DNA from: Procambarus clarkii
Taxonomy: Eukaryota; Arthropoda; Malacostraca; Decapoda; Cambaridae
DNA: 64,000 nt
Direction: 5' to 3'
NCBI RefSeq assembly: GCF_040958095.1
Contig: NC_091158.1
Span: 37,704,710-37,768,709, forward strand
Shown here: one piece after another, positions 34,149-45,511 of the stretch
Numbering within the stretch: position 1 is the first letter of the stretch
How the letters are laid out: each line of letters starts with the position of its first letter
Translations under genes and position numbers: made by a program
Notes under the pieces: generated by a model
Database searches by the model: none
The model's input: only the letters and a program-made list of their open reading frames with translations
Told to the model about the DNA's origin: nothing

Positions 34149-35588
34149 TAAATGTTCATTGACACACAACAATGATCAATCGATCACCCTATCAGTCCTA
34201 GAACGCATACGTCTGTAGGTAATCCAGCCTACGTCTGTAACTCTAAACTTCAGTATAAAACACTCCTTGACATAAGAATGCCAACAATCACTCACCTCTC
34301 ACTGCGTCTTGCACGCTAATGACAACCAAACATTATCAACTCCCTACAAGTAATCCACCAGAACTTCCTTCCACCTCTGGAAGTTCACTACCCTGATATC
34401 TTCAGCTTCTTCTGGGCTTCACTACCAGGATCCTCTGCAGCTCCTCCAGGCTGCTACCATGAAGGTTCTTTGAGCAACTACGGTGCTTCACCCGTCTGCT
34501 AGGGTCCTCTACAGCTCTCTTGGCTGCTACATCATGAAGTTTCCTCGAGCAACTATGGTGCTTCACCACCTCTACAGAAGCACGTGACACTCCTCTTCAC
34601 TGCTTCTCCTCACAGCTCGAGGTCCTCTGCTCCACTACCTTGGAGTCTCATCAATTACTCCATCTGTGCTGGCTTCGAAGTTCTCAGCAACTTCTTCCTC
34701 AAAGACAAACCTGCAACCCATCGACACCCCAATTAAAATGTTTCCCCTTTAACACATAAACAAAAATAATCACACAATATGTTTGCCTCAAACCTCTATC
34801 TGTCCTCTACATACAGTGAGAGTGGACTCCCCCATTTTGGGCGGGTCCATAGTCCACCTGGACCAGTGGGCCTCACTCACTCCGGGAGGGGCCTTCGCCG
34901 TCGGGAGCTCTCAGTCACCTGCCAGCGCTCAGAGTGGACGGACGTCGCTCCATGTTCCTCCCTCTCCACTCTCTTATTTTTGGCTTTCTGCCTCACCAAA
35001 ACTTGTCTAACTTATCAATAAGCATCGCTACTGTCGCTGGGCACACGACCAACTACAATCAATCAATATGAACTGGCTTATATCGTGCTTACCACAGATT
35101 GTCTCGTCGAGGGCGCTCCTCCCTCTGACGGAGCTTGGTCAGGGCGCTTCCGCGGCCCACTATAATGTCTCTGGGCGGCCTAATACTCTTCTCGTCGACC
35201 AAGACTTGAGACCACAACGTTCCCAGCTCGATTCTACAGCTGGCACATCTACACACTTCTCTTCTCTTCGAGATATATCACTAGGGGTTCCCTTCTGACG
35301 GGAGCTCAACACAGCGCGGCTTTCCCCCTGTGATGTCTGGCCTCAAGTGAGGTCAAAGCCCTCCAGAAGCGAGCCTCACGCCTCCAGCAAAATGTCCACA
35401 TCTCGTAGCTAGTCATTTATCTGTTTTCTTCTTCACTGCCCTTAATCTCAAATTGTTATTTAAAACCAGCCAACTATTTTACATCTGTGTTATCGCCTCT
35501 ATATTTCCTAGACCTTCCAGTTAGGTCAGGCTTGCTGAATAACTCTCAAGGGGGAGACTCGTTTCTCCTGCAGGCTGAGATCATAACA
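34149..35588 (-). repeat. Internal partial LTR copy
   Basis: 1,440 bp of LTR starting with TGTTATGATC (minus strand, at 35,588) but lacking the last part of the LTR, including the TA run and the terminal AATAATA. It is followed on the minus strand by the tandem duplicate's internal segment. It is part of the 1.65-kb duplication. Confidence 0.88.
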
Positions 35589-35796
35589 CTCCCCTCCCCT
35601 TATTTTTGACAGTTATTCCAGTGGCAAAGCTCGGGATAATACATCCACCACCACACTGTCTCGTTCTTCAACCGATATACTCCCTTAGGAGTCTACAATT
35701 AGTCCGTTGCTCCTTGCAACATCTGGCTCACAACTCGCCAGAAACATGATCTTCTCACAAACGATCTGACTCCTCTGGAACCTCTTGGCTAGGCTG

Positions 35797-36085
35797 TCCT
35801 CCTTGGACGCCTGCACTCCATCGGTCCACTTTACTTACTGTTTGCACCCTCCGTTTCCTCGTCTTCTTCTCTTCTCGTCCAGAGTCAGACATCTGCTGTC
35901 TGTACCTCCTCTGTCGTCTTCACACTTCCATCTACTGCCATTATACTTCCGTCTCCTGTCATCATACTTCACTCCCTCGTCTTCACCGACGATCCGCCCT
36001 TTCGTCTCCTCATTTATCCGAGACCTCATCCTGTTTGACTTCCATCGAGTCCTCGGCCTTCTTCTACTCCTCCATGCTTGTATCA
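35797..36085 (-). other. Internal segment with no recognisable gene
   Basis: Between the linker frame and the duplicated LTR region. An 84-codon Arg/Lys-rich frame (36,089-35,835) has no recognisable motif. This is where reverse transcriptase would be expected in an autonomous relative, and nothing of it remains. Confidence 0.5.
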
Positions 36086-36957
36086 TCATCCTCCTCTTCC
36101 CACACTACTCACTTCTATACAACTCCCTTTCTTCTCCTTCAACTCTTCTTCGTTCCCTAAAAGTTTCTTCGAGCACTGTACTACACCCAACAGCACTTGA
36201 CCGTACATGTCGCCTACCTCTCCTAGAGTGCTCATAAGCATCTCTCCACACATACTGCCTCTTCTCCTTTCACTTTCTCGGCTACTACTCTTCTTCACTA
36301 TATTTCCTCCACATTTTCTGAGAAACATGTCAACTCCTGACATCTCAAACAACTTAACTCCACTATCCATATGCCTCTGTGCTCGTGGACCACTTGACGC
36401 TCTACTCCCGTCCTCAGTCTGTCCACATCCTTCCTCATTCCTACTCAGCACAGTTGCATTCACCTTCCGACTCTTAATTTCAGCGGTCTGGGCTCTACTC
36501 AGGTCCGCTCTCTTCACATGATTCTTCTTCGGCTGGGCCATCTTCTCTTTTGACCTCACCGAGACTTCATTTTCCTGGGCTGGACCTTCGTCAAACAGCC
36601 ACGCTATATCTACGTCGATATCTTCCACCGGCTGAATCGACACTGTCTCACCTTCTCCAGTGTCTTCCTTGTCGGCCACCTCTGCCTTCGTCACTACCGA
36701 GACAGGGTCTTCAATGGCTTGGCGGTCTCCTGACTCATCTCCTCGGATGTCAGTCAGGTTCACACTCTCAGGTGTCCCACCTGTGCCGTGGCCTTCTGGG
36801 CACTCCTCTGGCACAGCCTCCGCCATGACTCTTGGCAACACCTTTGTCCCGCACAAGTCATTCCCCAGGATCACTTGGACTCCTGGAACAGGTATGTCGG
36901 GCACACTCCCAACATCACCTGTGCCGACACATATTCCGACCTTAGCTGGACAGTACA
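36086..36957 (-). pseudogene. Protease end and acidic linker frame
   Basis: The minus-strand open frame continues the protease after a one-base frame change near 36,955. Its first part has the pattern CPAKVGICVG and then VQVILGNDL, which fits the C-terminal half of a retropepsin-like fold followed by the linker typical of Gypsy polyproteins. The remaining roughly 240 residues are acidic then basic and low in complexity, without catalytic motifs. It ends where a reverse transcriptase would begin. The frame change makes a continuous protein impossible without frameshifting. Confidence 0.6.
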
Positions 36958-37626
36958 AACGGGCATGTCACTCTCAGACAATAACCCACATACTCTCATC
37001 TTACCCCTGCCAGCTAACCGTCGATTATTCCCAATCAGGCTTCTCGCAATCAAGCTCTGATTAGCTCCGGTATCTCTTAAGATACCAACTTCTACCTCAG
37101 GTTGGCCTCCTACACTGATCCAACCTTTGCTCATGAACGGCCTATACCTCTCGTTCACTAAGTTCATCTTCTGTGGTTTGTCTCGGAACACATTAGTATA
37201 TTTACTTCGGGGGTCACACATGGCCAGGGTCACAACTCTTTTGCCCTGCCGACAGTCTCGCATCACGTGACCCAATCCGTTACAATTGTAACACCTCACC
37301 TGGGAAAAGTCTCTTCTATATGTACCAGAGTAGCTCTGACTTTGTCTACTCGCATGAGAGTTCCTCGGGCCAGGCACACTACCTGCACTCTGTGAGGCTT
37401 TACTGGACTCTTGATTTCCAGGATAACCATTAGTTTCACGTTTAGCTCCTCCATCTTCACTTTCAGACGAAGTGCGCGACCTACTCTTCTGAGTTTTAGG
37501 GTACTTACGTTTATCTGCCCATTTATCAAAATTCTTCTCACCCCAGACTCTTCTGGGTCTTTCATAATTTCTTCCTCCCCAGACTCCACTGGGTCTGCTA
37601 TTGCTGCGTCTCGCCTCGCTTCTCAC
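36871..37626 (-). pseudogene. Gag nucleocapsid and protease region
   Basis: A 251-codon minus-strand frame. Residues 1-110 are Arg/Ser/Gly-rich. Residues 112-125 form a CCHC zinc knuckle, CYNCNGLGHVMRDC, for binding nucleic acid. An aspartic protease active site DTGANQS follows at 185-191. The protease would normally cleave the Gag-Pol polyprotein as a dimer. The frame leaves the protease early because of a one-base shift near 36,955. It starts only 13 bp after the gag stop and in a different frame. No capsid-type segment lies between the gag coil and the knuckle. Confidence 0.75.
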
Positions 37627-37638
37627 TCTGTTCTCCCT

Positions 37639-38496
37639 TCATGCCATCTTAATTCTCTCTTGTTCTGCTTTAGCGGCCTCCATCTTTATCATAGCCAGTT
37701 CAGCCTTGGCCGTTTCTTGTTCGGCATTGGCTCTCTCTTGTCCGACTTTAAATCTTTCCTGTTCAGTTTTAGCCTTTTCCTGTTCGGCTTTAGTTTTCCC
37801 TTGCTCAGCTTTAGCTCGCTCCTGCTCGGCTTTGGCTTTCTCTTGCTCGGCTTTGGCTTTCTCTTGCTCAAGCCGAGCCTGCCTCTCCTCACGTTGCAGT
37901 TGTACCTCATTGTCTCCGGGTTCCAACTTTGGTTCCACCTCGTGCCTCTCAAGGCTGCTTTCCCTGCTGCTACTTGAGTTTACATTAATTCCCTCGTCAC
38001 TTAGCGCATCGTCCGTTTCTTCTGAAATTTCTTCCAACCTATCTGGTTCTTTATTCTGAGGCAGAGCCTCAGCTCCTTCTTGCTGGCACTGTATTTCGTC
38101 TTCTTCACATTGGCGCTCTGCTTCCTTCTCTTCTGCTTTTTGTTTCCTTAACCAAGTCCGCAGCGCCTCGCGTCTATCCTCTACCTTATCATGCCTACCC
38201 TTTAGGCCGAAATGGTCTTCTAACATCCTTATCTGCCTTCTAGTGCACATATCTAGAATCTTCTCGTCACGAGTTTTGCTGAACATGCTTACTCTGTCTA
38301 TCTGCGTTAGTGCCCTGATTTCATTCCGTTTACTAGACGCCCTGTTTGACTTCAATCTAACACCATACATTTTCGCGATCAACCAAAGTTGTTCCTGGGT
38401 ACAATTTTGCAAGATTTCATCATCTCCCGTATCAATGTACTCCTGGGCTCTAGCAAGGTTTTTCTCCGAACCTCTAAAATTCAGAACTGCTGTCAT
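37639..38496 (-). pseudogene. Gag N-terminal remnant with long heptad coiled coil
   Basis: A minus-strand frame of 285 codons from its first internal ATG. The frame is also open upstream to the primer-binding-like site and on into the 5' LTR, so the true start is uncertain. The first 200 residues are alpha-helical in character and end in an acidic stretch. Residues about 202-283 form a striking seven-residue repeat of the type KAEQEKA, predicting a long coiled coil. It stops just before the nucleocapsid frame. Gypsy gags of this build normally have a capsid domain after the coil. It is missing here, with no room for it, so this is a deletion derivative. Confidence 0.7.
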
Positions 38497-38616
38497 CCTG
38501 TCCTGTGAGTCATCCCAAGAGAGAGAGAATATACACCTGCGGTCACACAGTGTATCTATTTCAACAAGGGGTGTACCAATCCACTCTTGGACAGGGTGTG
38601 GGTGTGTCAGTTCACT

Positions 38617-38637
38617 CTCCCGGACACAGGCCCCCAA
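38617..38637 (-). other. Primer-binding-like site
   Basis: Minus-strand sequence starting TTGGGGGCCTG and then TGTCCGGGAG directly follows the 5' LTR end. It resembles, with small differences, primer sites complementary to tRNA-Pro in retroelements (TGGGGGCTCGTCCGGG type). The position is right. The tRNA identity is uncertain. Confidence 0.55.
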
Positions 38638-38639
38638 TT

Positions 38640-39228
38640 TATTATAGACTGTGAGTTGTTGGTGTTGTCGTTGATCCTTCTCTATGGACAACCCAACCCA
38701 CAACTCGGTAGAGTGCTTATACCTCACTAGAGGATCACCCTTGGCGCTTCTGGCTCTTGGAGAGGGTCTCAACGTCACACGTTTAGGGGATGAGGCCACT
38801 TAGCCTCGTTGTCACGTGCACACACCCACTCGAGCCGCTGTGACTCCCCACTCTCTCCTTATGAGATATGATCTCCTCAATCCCCTATGACTTACTAGTA
38901 TTACCTTCTACCCTGTCCACAGCAGTGGTTCTTGGTTCTTTCTCTCTCTCCTTTTTTACTACCTCCTGGGAAGCCTCACTAGGACAAGGTCAAACACCAG
39001 CAAATTGGGATACATTTACTGGACAAAGCACATACACGATACATACACACATATATTAATAATGAATCCTATACTCTATAATATTACAATCAGGTTGCCC
39101 TCCAACACCATCAGAACTCTATTATCAGTTTACCAAGTGGTATCCTATCTTCTGATTCACCACCTGATACTATCACCCTCCTCAAGTAGATCAAGTCTAC
39201 ATACACTGTTGCACTATCAACAAGAGAA

Positions 39229-39312
<84 letters not shown>

Positions 39313-40794
39313 ACAATGAAACTCAGCATGTGAGTGCAATAACATATATCAGTATAAATGTTCATTGACACACAACAATGATCAATCGATCACACTATCA
39401 GTCCTAGAACGCATATGTCTGTAGGTAATCCAGCCTACGTCTGTAACTCTAAACTTCAGTATAAAACACTCCTTGACATAAGAATGCCAACAATCACTCA
39501 CCTCTCACTGCGTCTTGCACGCTAATCACAACCAAACACTATCAACTCCCTACAAGTAATCCACCAGAACTTCCTTCCACCTCTGAAAATTCACTACCCT
39601 GATATCTTCAGGTTCTTCTGGGCTTCATTACTAGGATCCTCTGCAGGTCCTCCAGGCTGCTACCATGAAGTTTCTTTGAGCAACTACGGTGCTTCACCCT
39701 TCTGCTAGGGTCCTCTTCAGCTCTCTTGGCTGCTACACCATGAAGTTTCCTCGAGCAACTATGGTGCTTCACCACCTCTACAGAAGCATGTGACACTCCT
39801 CTTCACTGCTTCTCCTCACAGCTCGAGGTCCTCTGCTCCACTACCTTGGAGTCTCATCAATTACTCCATCTGTGCTGGCTTCGAAGTTCTCAGCAACTTC
39901 TTCCCCAAAGACAAACCTGCAACCCATCGACACCCCAATTAAAATGTTTCCCCTTTAACACATAAACAAAAAGAATCACACAATATGTTTGCCTCAAACC
40001 TCTATCTGTCCTCTACATACAGTGAGAGTGGACTCCCCCGTTTTGGGCGGGTCCATAGTCCACCTCGACCGGTGGGCCTCACTCACTCCGGGAGGGGCCT
40101 TCGCCGTCAGGAGCTCTCAGTCACCTGCCAACGCTCAGAGGGGATGGACATCGCTCCGTGTTCCTCCCTCTCCACTCTCTTATTTTAGGCTTTCTGCCTC
40201 ACCAAAACATGTCTAACTTATCAATAAGCATCGCTACTGTCGCTGGGCACACGACCAACTACAAGCAATCAATATGAACTGGCTTATATCGTGCTTACCA
40301 CAGATTGTCTCGTCGAGGGCGCTCCTCCCTCTGACGGAGCTTGGTCAGGGCGCTTCCGCGGCCCACTATAATGTCTCTGGGCGGCCTAATACTCTTCTCG
40401 TCGACCAAGACTTGAGACCACAACGTTCCCAGCTCGATTCTACAGCTGGCACATCTACACACTTCTCTTCTCTTCGAGATATATCACTAGGGGTTCCCTT
40501 CTGACGGGAGCTCAACACAGCGCGACTTTCCCCCTGCGATGTCTGGCCTCAAGTGAGGTCAAAGCCCTCCAGAAGCGAGCCTCACGCCTCCAGCAAAATG
40601 TCCACATCTCGTAGCCAGTCATTTATCTGTTTTCTTCTTCACTGCCCATTATCTCAAATTGTTATTTAAAACCAGCCAACTATTTTACATCTGTGTTATC
40701 GCCTCTATATTTCCTAGACCTTCCAGTTAGGTCAGGCTTGCTGAATAACTCAAAAGGGGGAGACTCGTTTCTCCTGCAGGCTGAGATCATAACA
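38640..40794 (-). repeat. 5' LTR of the minus-strand element
   Basis: 2,155 bp, starting TGTTATGATC at 40,794 and ending at about 38,640 on the minus strand. It lacks the LINE insertion seen in the partner LTR. High identity to the 3' LTR by eye, with substitutions such as those in the segment around 40,050-40,090, indicates a fairly recent insertion. Confidence 0.88.
39232..39308. repeat. (TA)n microsatellite, 77 bp
   Basis: TA run in the 5' LTR at the position equivalent to 32,325-32,445. Confidence 0.97.
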
Positions 40795-43700
40795 GCGGGC
40801 ACCCGTACACGGATGGGATATATGAGGGCGGAGACCCGTACAGGGGTGGGATATATGAATGCGGGTATCCTTAGAGGGGTGGCATATATGCGAGCGGGCA
40901 CCAAGTACAGGGGGTGGGATATATGAGGGCGGGCACCAGTACAGGGGCGGGATATATGAGGACGGGCACCCAAACAGGGGAGAAATATATGTGGGCGGGC
41001 ACCCGTACAGGGGTGGGATATATGAGAGTAGGCGTCCGTAAATGGGGTATGATATATGAGGTCTGGCACCCGTATATGGGTGTAATATATGAGGGCGAGG
41101 ACCCGTACATGGGTGGGATATTTCTGGGCGGGCACACGTACACAGGTGGGATATATGAAGGCGAGCACCTGTACAGGGGTGGGATATAAGAGGGCAGTCA
41201 CCCGTACAGGGGTGAGATATATGAGGGCGGACACCCATACAGGGGTGGGATATATGTGTGCGGGCACCCGTACAGGGGTGGGATATATGAGGGCGGGCAC
41301 CCGTACAGTGGTCGGATACATCCAGGCGGGCCCCTGTACAAGGGAGGGATATATGAGGGCGGGCGCCTGTAAAGGGGGTGAGATATATGAGGGTGGCCAT
41401 TCATACATGGGTGGGATATATGAGGGCAGGGACCCGTACAAGGGTTGGATATATGAGGGCGGGCACTCATACAGGGGTGGGATATATTAGGGCAGGGACA
41501 CGTACAGGTGTGGGCTATATATGGGCAGGAACCCATACATTATTGGGATACATGATGGCGGACACTCGTACAGGGGAGGGATATATGAGGGCGAACACCC
41601 GTACAGGGGTGGGATATATGAGGGCAGGCCCCCGTAAAGGGGGTGGGATATATGAGGGCGGGCACCCATATATGGGTGTGATATATGATGGCAGGGACCC
41701 GTACACGGGTAGGATATATCAGGGCGGGCACCCGTAAACGGGTGGGATATATGAGGGCGGGTCCCGTACAGGGGTAGGATATATCAGGGTAGGCACCCAT
41801 ACAAGGGTGGTATAAATGAGGGCGGGCACCCATACAGGGGTGGGATATATGAGGGCGTGCACCACTATATGGGTGTGATATATGAGGGCGGGGACTCGTT
41901 CACGTGTTGGATATAATAAGGCGGGCACCCATACACGGGTGGGATATATGATGGCGGGAACCCTTACAGGGGTGGGATATATGAGGGCGGGCACCCGTAC
42001 AAGGGTGTGATATATGAGGGCGGGCACCCGTACAGGGTTGGGATATATGAGGGCGGACACCCGTACAGGGGTGGGAAAAATGAGGGAGGGCACCTGTACA
42101 GGGGTGGGATTTATGAGGGCGGGCACCCGTACAGGGGTGGGATATATGTAGCGGGCACCCGTAAGGGGGAGGGCTATATGCGGGCGGGCACCCGTACAAG
42201 GGTGGGATATATGAGGGCGGGGACCCGTACACGGGTTGGATATATCAGGGCGGGCACCCGTAAACGGGTTGGTTATATGAAGGCTGGCACCCATACAAGG
42301 GTAGGATATATAAGGGCAGGCACCCGTACAAGGGTGAGATATATGACGGCGGGCACCCGTACACGGGCGGGATATATGAGGGTGGGCACCAATACAGGGG
42401 TGGGATATATGTGTGCGGGCACCCGTACAGGGATGGGATATATGAATGCGGGTATCCTTACAGGGGTGGCATATATGCAAGCGGGCTCCAGTACAGGGGT
42501 GGGATATATGTAAGCGGTCACCAGTACAGGGGTGGGATATAAAAAGGCGCGCACCCGTACACGGGTGGGATATCTGAGGGCGGGCACCCGTACAGGGGAA
42601 GGATATATTGTGCGGGCATCGGTACAGGGGAGGGATATATGCGGGCGGGCACCCGAACTGGGGTGGGATATATGAGGGCGGGCTCCCGTAAAGGGGGTGG
42701 GATATATGAAGGTGGGCACCCATATATGTGTGTGATATATGAGGGCGGGGATCCGTACACGGGTGGGATATATCAGGGCGGGCACCCGTATTCGGGTGGG
42801 ATATATGAAGGCGGGCACTTGTACAGGGGTAGGATATAAGAGGGCAGGCACCCATACAAGGGTGGGATATATGAATGCGGGTATCCTTACAGGGAAGGCA
42901 TATATGCGAGCGGGAACCAGGTACAGGGAGTGGGATATATGAGGGCGGGCACCAGTACAGGGGTGGGATATATGAGGGCGGGCACACGTACAAGGGAGAG
43001 ATATATGCGGGCGGGCACCCGTACAGGAGGGGGATATATGAATGTCGGTATCCGTACAGGGGTGGCATATATGCAAGCGGCACCAGGTACAGGGGATTGG
43101 ATATATGAGGGCAGGCACCAGTACAGGGCTGGGATATATGACGGGCGGGCACCCGTAAAGGGGAGATTTATATGAGGGCGGGCACCCGAACAGGGGTGGT
43201 ATATATGAGGGCGAACGCCCGCAAATAGGGTATGATATATGAGAGCGGGCACCCGTATATGGGTGTAATGTATTAGGGTGGGGACCCGTACACGGGTGGG
43301 ATATTTCAGGGAGGGCACCCGTACACGTGTGGGATATATGAAGGCGGGCACCCGTACAGGGGTGGGATATATGAGGGCAGGCACCCATACAAGGGTGGGA
43401 TATATGAGGGCGGGCACCCGTACAGGGATGGGATGTATGAGGGCGGGCACCCGTACAAGGGTGTGATATATGAGGGCGGGCACCCGTACAGGGTTGGGAT
43501 ATATGAGGGCGGACACCCGTACAGGGGTGGGAAAAATGAGGGAGGGCACCTGTACAGGGGTGGGATATATGAGGGCGGGCACCCGTACAGGGGTGGGATA
43601 TATGTAGCGGGCACCCGTAAGGGGGAGGGCTATATGCGGGCGGGCACCCGTACAAGTGTTGGATATATGAGGGCGGGGACCCGTACACGGGTGGGATACA

Positions 43701-44255
43701 TCAGGGCGGGCACCCGTAAACGGGTGGGTTATATGAAGGCTGGCACCCATAGAAGGGTAGGATATATGAGGGCAGGCACCCGTACAAGCGTGAGATAAAT
43801 GACGGCGGGCACCCGTACACGGGCGGGATATATGAGGGTGGGCACCAATACAGGGGTGGGATATATGTGTGCGGGCACCCGTACAGGGATGGGATATATG
43901 AATGCGGGTATCCTTACAGGGGTGGCATATATGCAAGCGGGCTCCAGTACAGGGGTGGGATATATGTAAGCGGTCACCAGTACAGAGGTGGGATATAAAA
44001 AGGCGCGCACCCGTACACGGGTGGGATATCTGAGGGCGGGCACCCATATAGGGGTGGGATATATTGTGCGGGCATCGGTACAGGGGAGGGATATATGCGG
44101 GTGGGCACCCGAACAGGGGTGGGATATATGAGGGCGGGCTCCCGTAAAGGGGGTGGGATATATGAAGGTGGGCATCCGTATATGTGTGTGATATATGAGG
44201 GCGGGGATCCGTACACGGGTGGGATATATCAGGGCGGGCACCGGTATTCGGGTGG
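40795..44255 (-). repeat. 33-bp satellite block S6
   Basis: Inverse-orientation array resuming after the LTR element. The first four bases (GCGG) are the right target duplication. The segment at 41,326-41,400 is an uninterrupted paralogue of the DNA-element insertion site at 21,908. The block is cut at 44,255 by the Gypsy element. Confidence 0.97.
41985..44255 (-). repeat. 1,456-bp higher-order repeat in S6, split by the Gypsy element
   Basis: Landmarks at 42,001, 42,147 and 42,567 recur at 43,457, 43,603 and 44,023 (offset 1,456 bp). The second unit is interrupted at 44,255 and continues at 62,037: sequence there matches that following about 42,799 (GTGGGATATATGAAGGCGG) up to roughly 62,690. 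The first unit therefore shows what the site looked like before the Gypsy insertion. Confidence 0.88.
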
Positions 44256-45511
44256 TGTAACAAACTAGGCTGTTGTAAGAATTATCTAGAGTGGTTTATC
44301 GACAAAAGAGAACGGGAACCTGAGCCCGCGTGGTGACCTGGGGACCTGACCCCAGGGGAATTCGCGGTGAAAATAACCGACGCTTTGTTCATAGCTGCGT
44401 ATAATGAATCATCCTATAGTATTCAGTAATTTAGAGAAATTAGCCTTTATTCATTTTGTATTAAAATTGTATTGTATAATAGTACTTGGTACAATATCAA
44501 GAGTATTCTAATTATTGAGTTTAAGTCACCATCAGTGACGTCACGAATCAGATCTAACTTGTAAGGCGGAGTGACCGGCGGTCATAGGTCATCAGGGTTG
44601 ACATGTCTACTATTTCTCAAAGTTCAAGTAACCATTTTGGGGATCGGGAACAGCTCTGCCATTAGATGTTTGTGTAATTTAATTTCAGTAAAATAATTCA
44701 ACCAGTCTGGATCAATTAAGTACAACAGAGGTTAATTGTTATAACTTAAACCTTGCTAGTAACTTGGTAGAACTTTGACTAGGCTGAAGGATACAATGTT
44801 CTAGTCTGGGCTAGACCAGACGAGGACAGATCAGTGTGGACTCCAGAGCAACTGGGAGAGGTCAACCATCTTACCTCAACCCAAGACCAGCCCAACATCT
44901 TTAGCTGGTAAAACATAGAGGTATAGTTGCTATTGTTATGTATAGGAATAGTCTCATTGCCATTCAGGTCAAGTAGGGAGTGTTAAAGTGACAGGGAGTG
45001 AACATATTTAGATTTTGTTTTAGTTTTTCTTTTAATAAATTAATTAGTTAATAAGTTGCATTTTTATTGTTTCCATTTTTTTTTATGTTTACTTGTTCTG
45101 GTCACGTGGTCCACACGAGGCAAAGTTGAATTGGGCGCCGATTCTAACATCGAATCGGAATTCATCATTCCCGTCTAATTAATTCCACATTTGAGAACTC
45201 TCAAGTTCATCGGTTATAGTGGGGATCAAGCCCCAAGGTTGATTAATTCGCATGATCGATCCAGACCTCGATCATTGCTGTGTTACTGGTCTGGTGGTGG
45301 CGGCGGAGGCGACTCTAGGGTTTTGCTCATAGCCTAGGTCACGTCATAGGGGTTGTAGAATCCTAAGTCGGTCAATCGTCTTAGGACCACGTGGCATGGA
45401 GTTGGCTTTGGTAAAAGTTTTGGAGTCCCTTGGTAGAGAATAAAAAGTAAGAATACGGTTAGAGGGAAAAGAAGGAAAGATAGGTAGAGAGAGACCCCAA
45501 CCCGTGTTACA
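44256..45511 (+). repeat. 5' LTR of the Gypsy element
   Basis: 1,256 bp, starting TGTAACAAAC and ending CGTGTTACA. By eye it differs from the 3' LTR at about 14 positions (roughly 1%), with no length change, so the insertion is young. AATAAA motifs at 45,034-45,039 and 45,439-45,444 are candidate polyadenylation signals. Confidence 0.95.

Larger units (their letters stand above)
32500..35796 (-). repeat. 1.65-kb tandem duplication of LTR part plus polypurine region
   Basis: Units 32,500-34,148 and 34,149-35,796 match at an offset of 1,648-1,649 bp, the change coming from one deleted C near 34,343. Each unit holds most of an LTR plus about 208 bp of the adjoining internal region, ending at CTTGGCTAGGCTG. 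The second unit gives the element a third, partial LTR and a second polypurine tract. At several sites the extra LTR matches the 5' LTR better than the neighbouring 3' LTR. Confidence 0.9.

Noticed and set aside
35785..36237. 150-codon Leu/Ser-rich plus-strand frame
   Set aside because: It lies opposite the minus-strand gag-protease-linker remnants and the non-coding interior of the LTR element, and has no recognisable domain.
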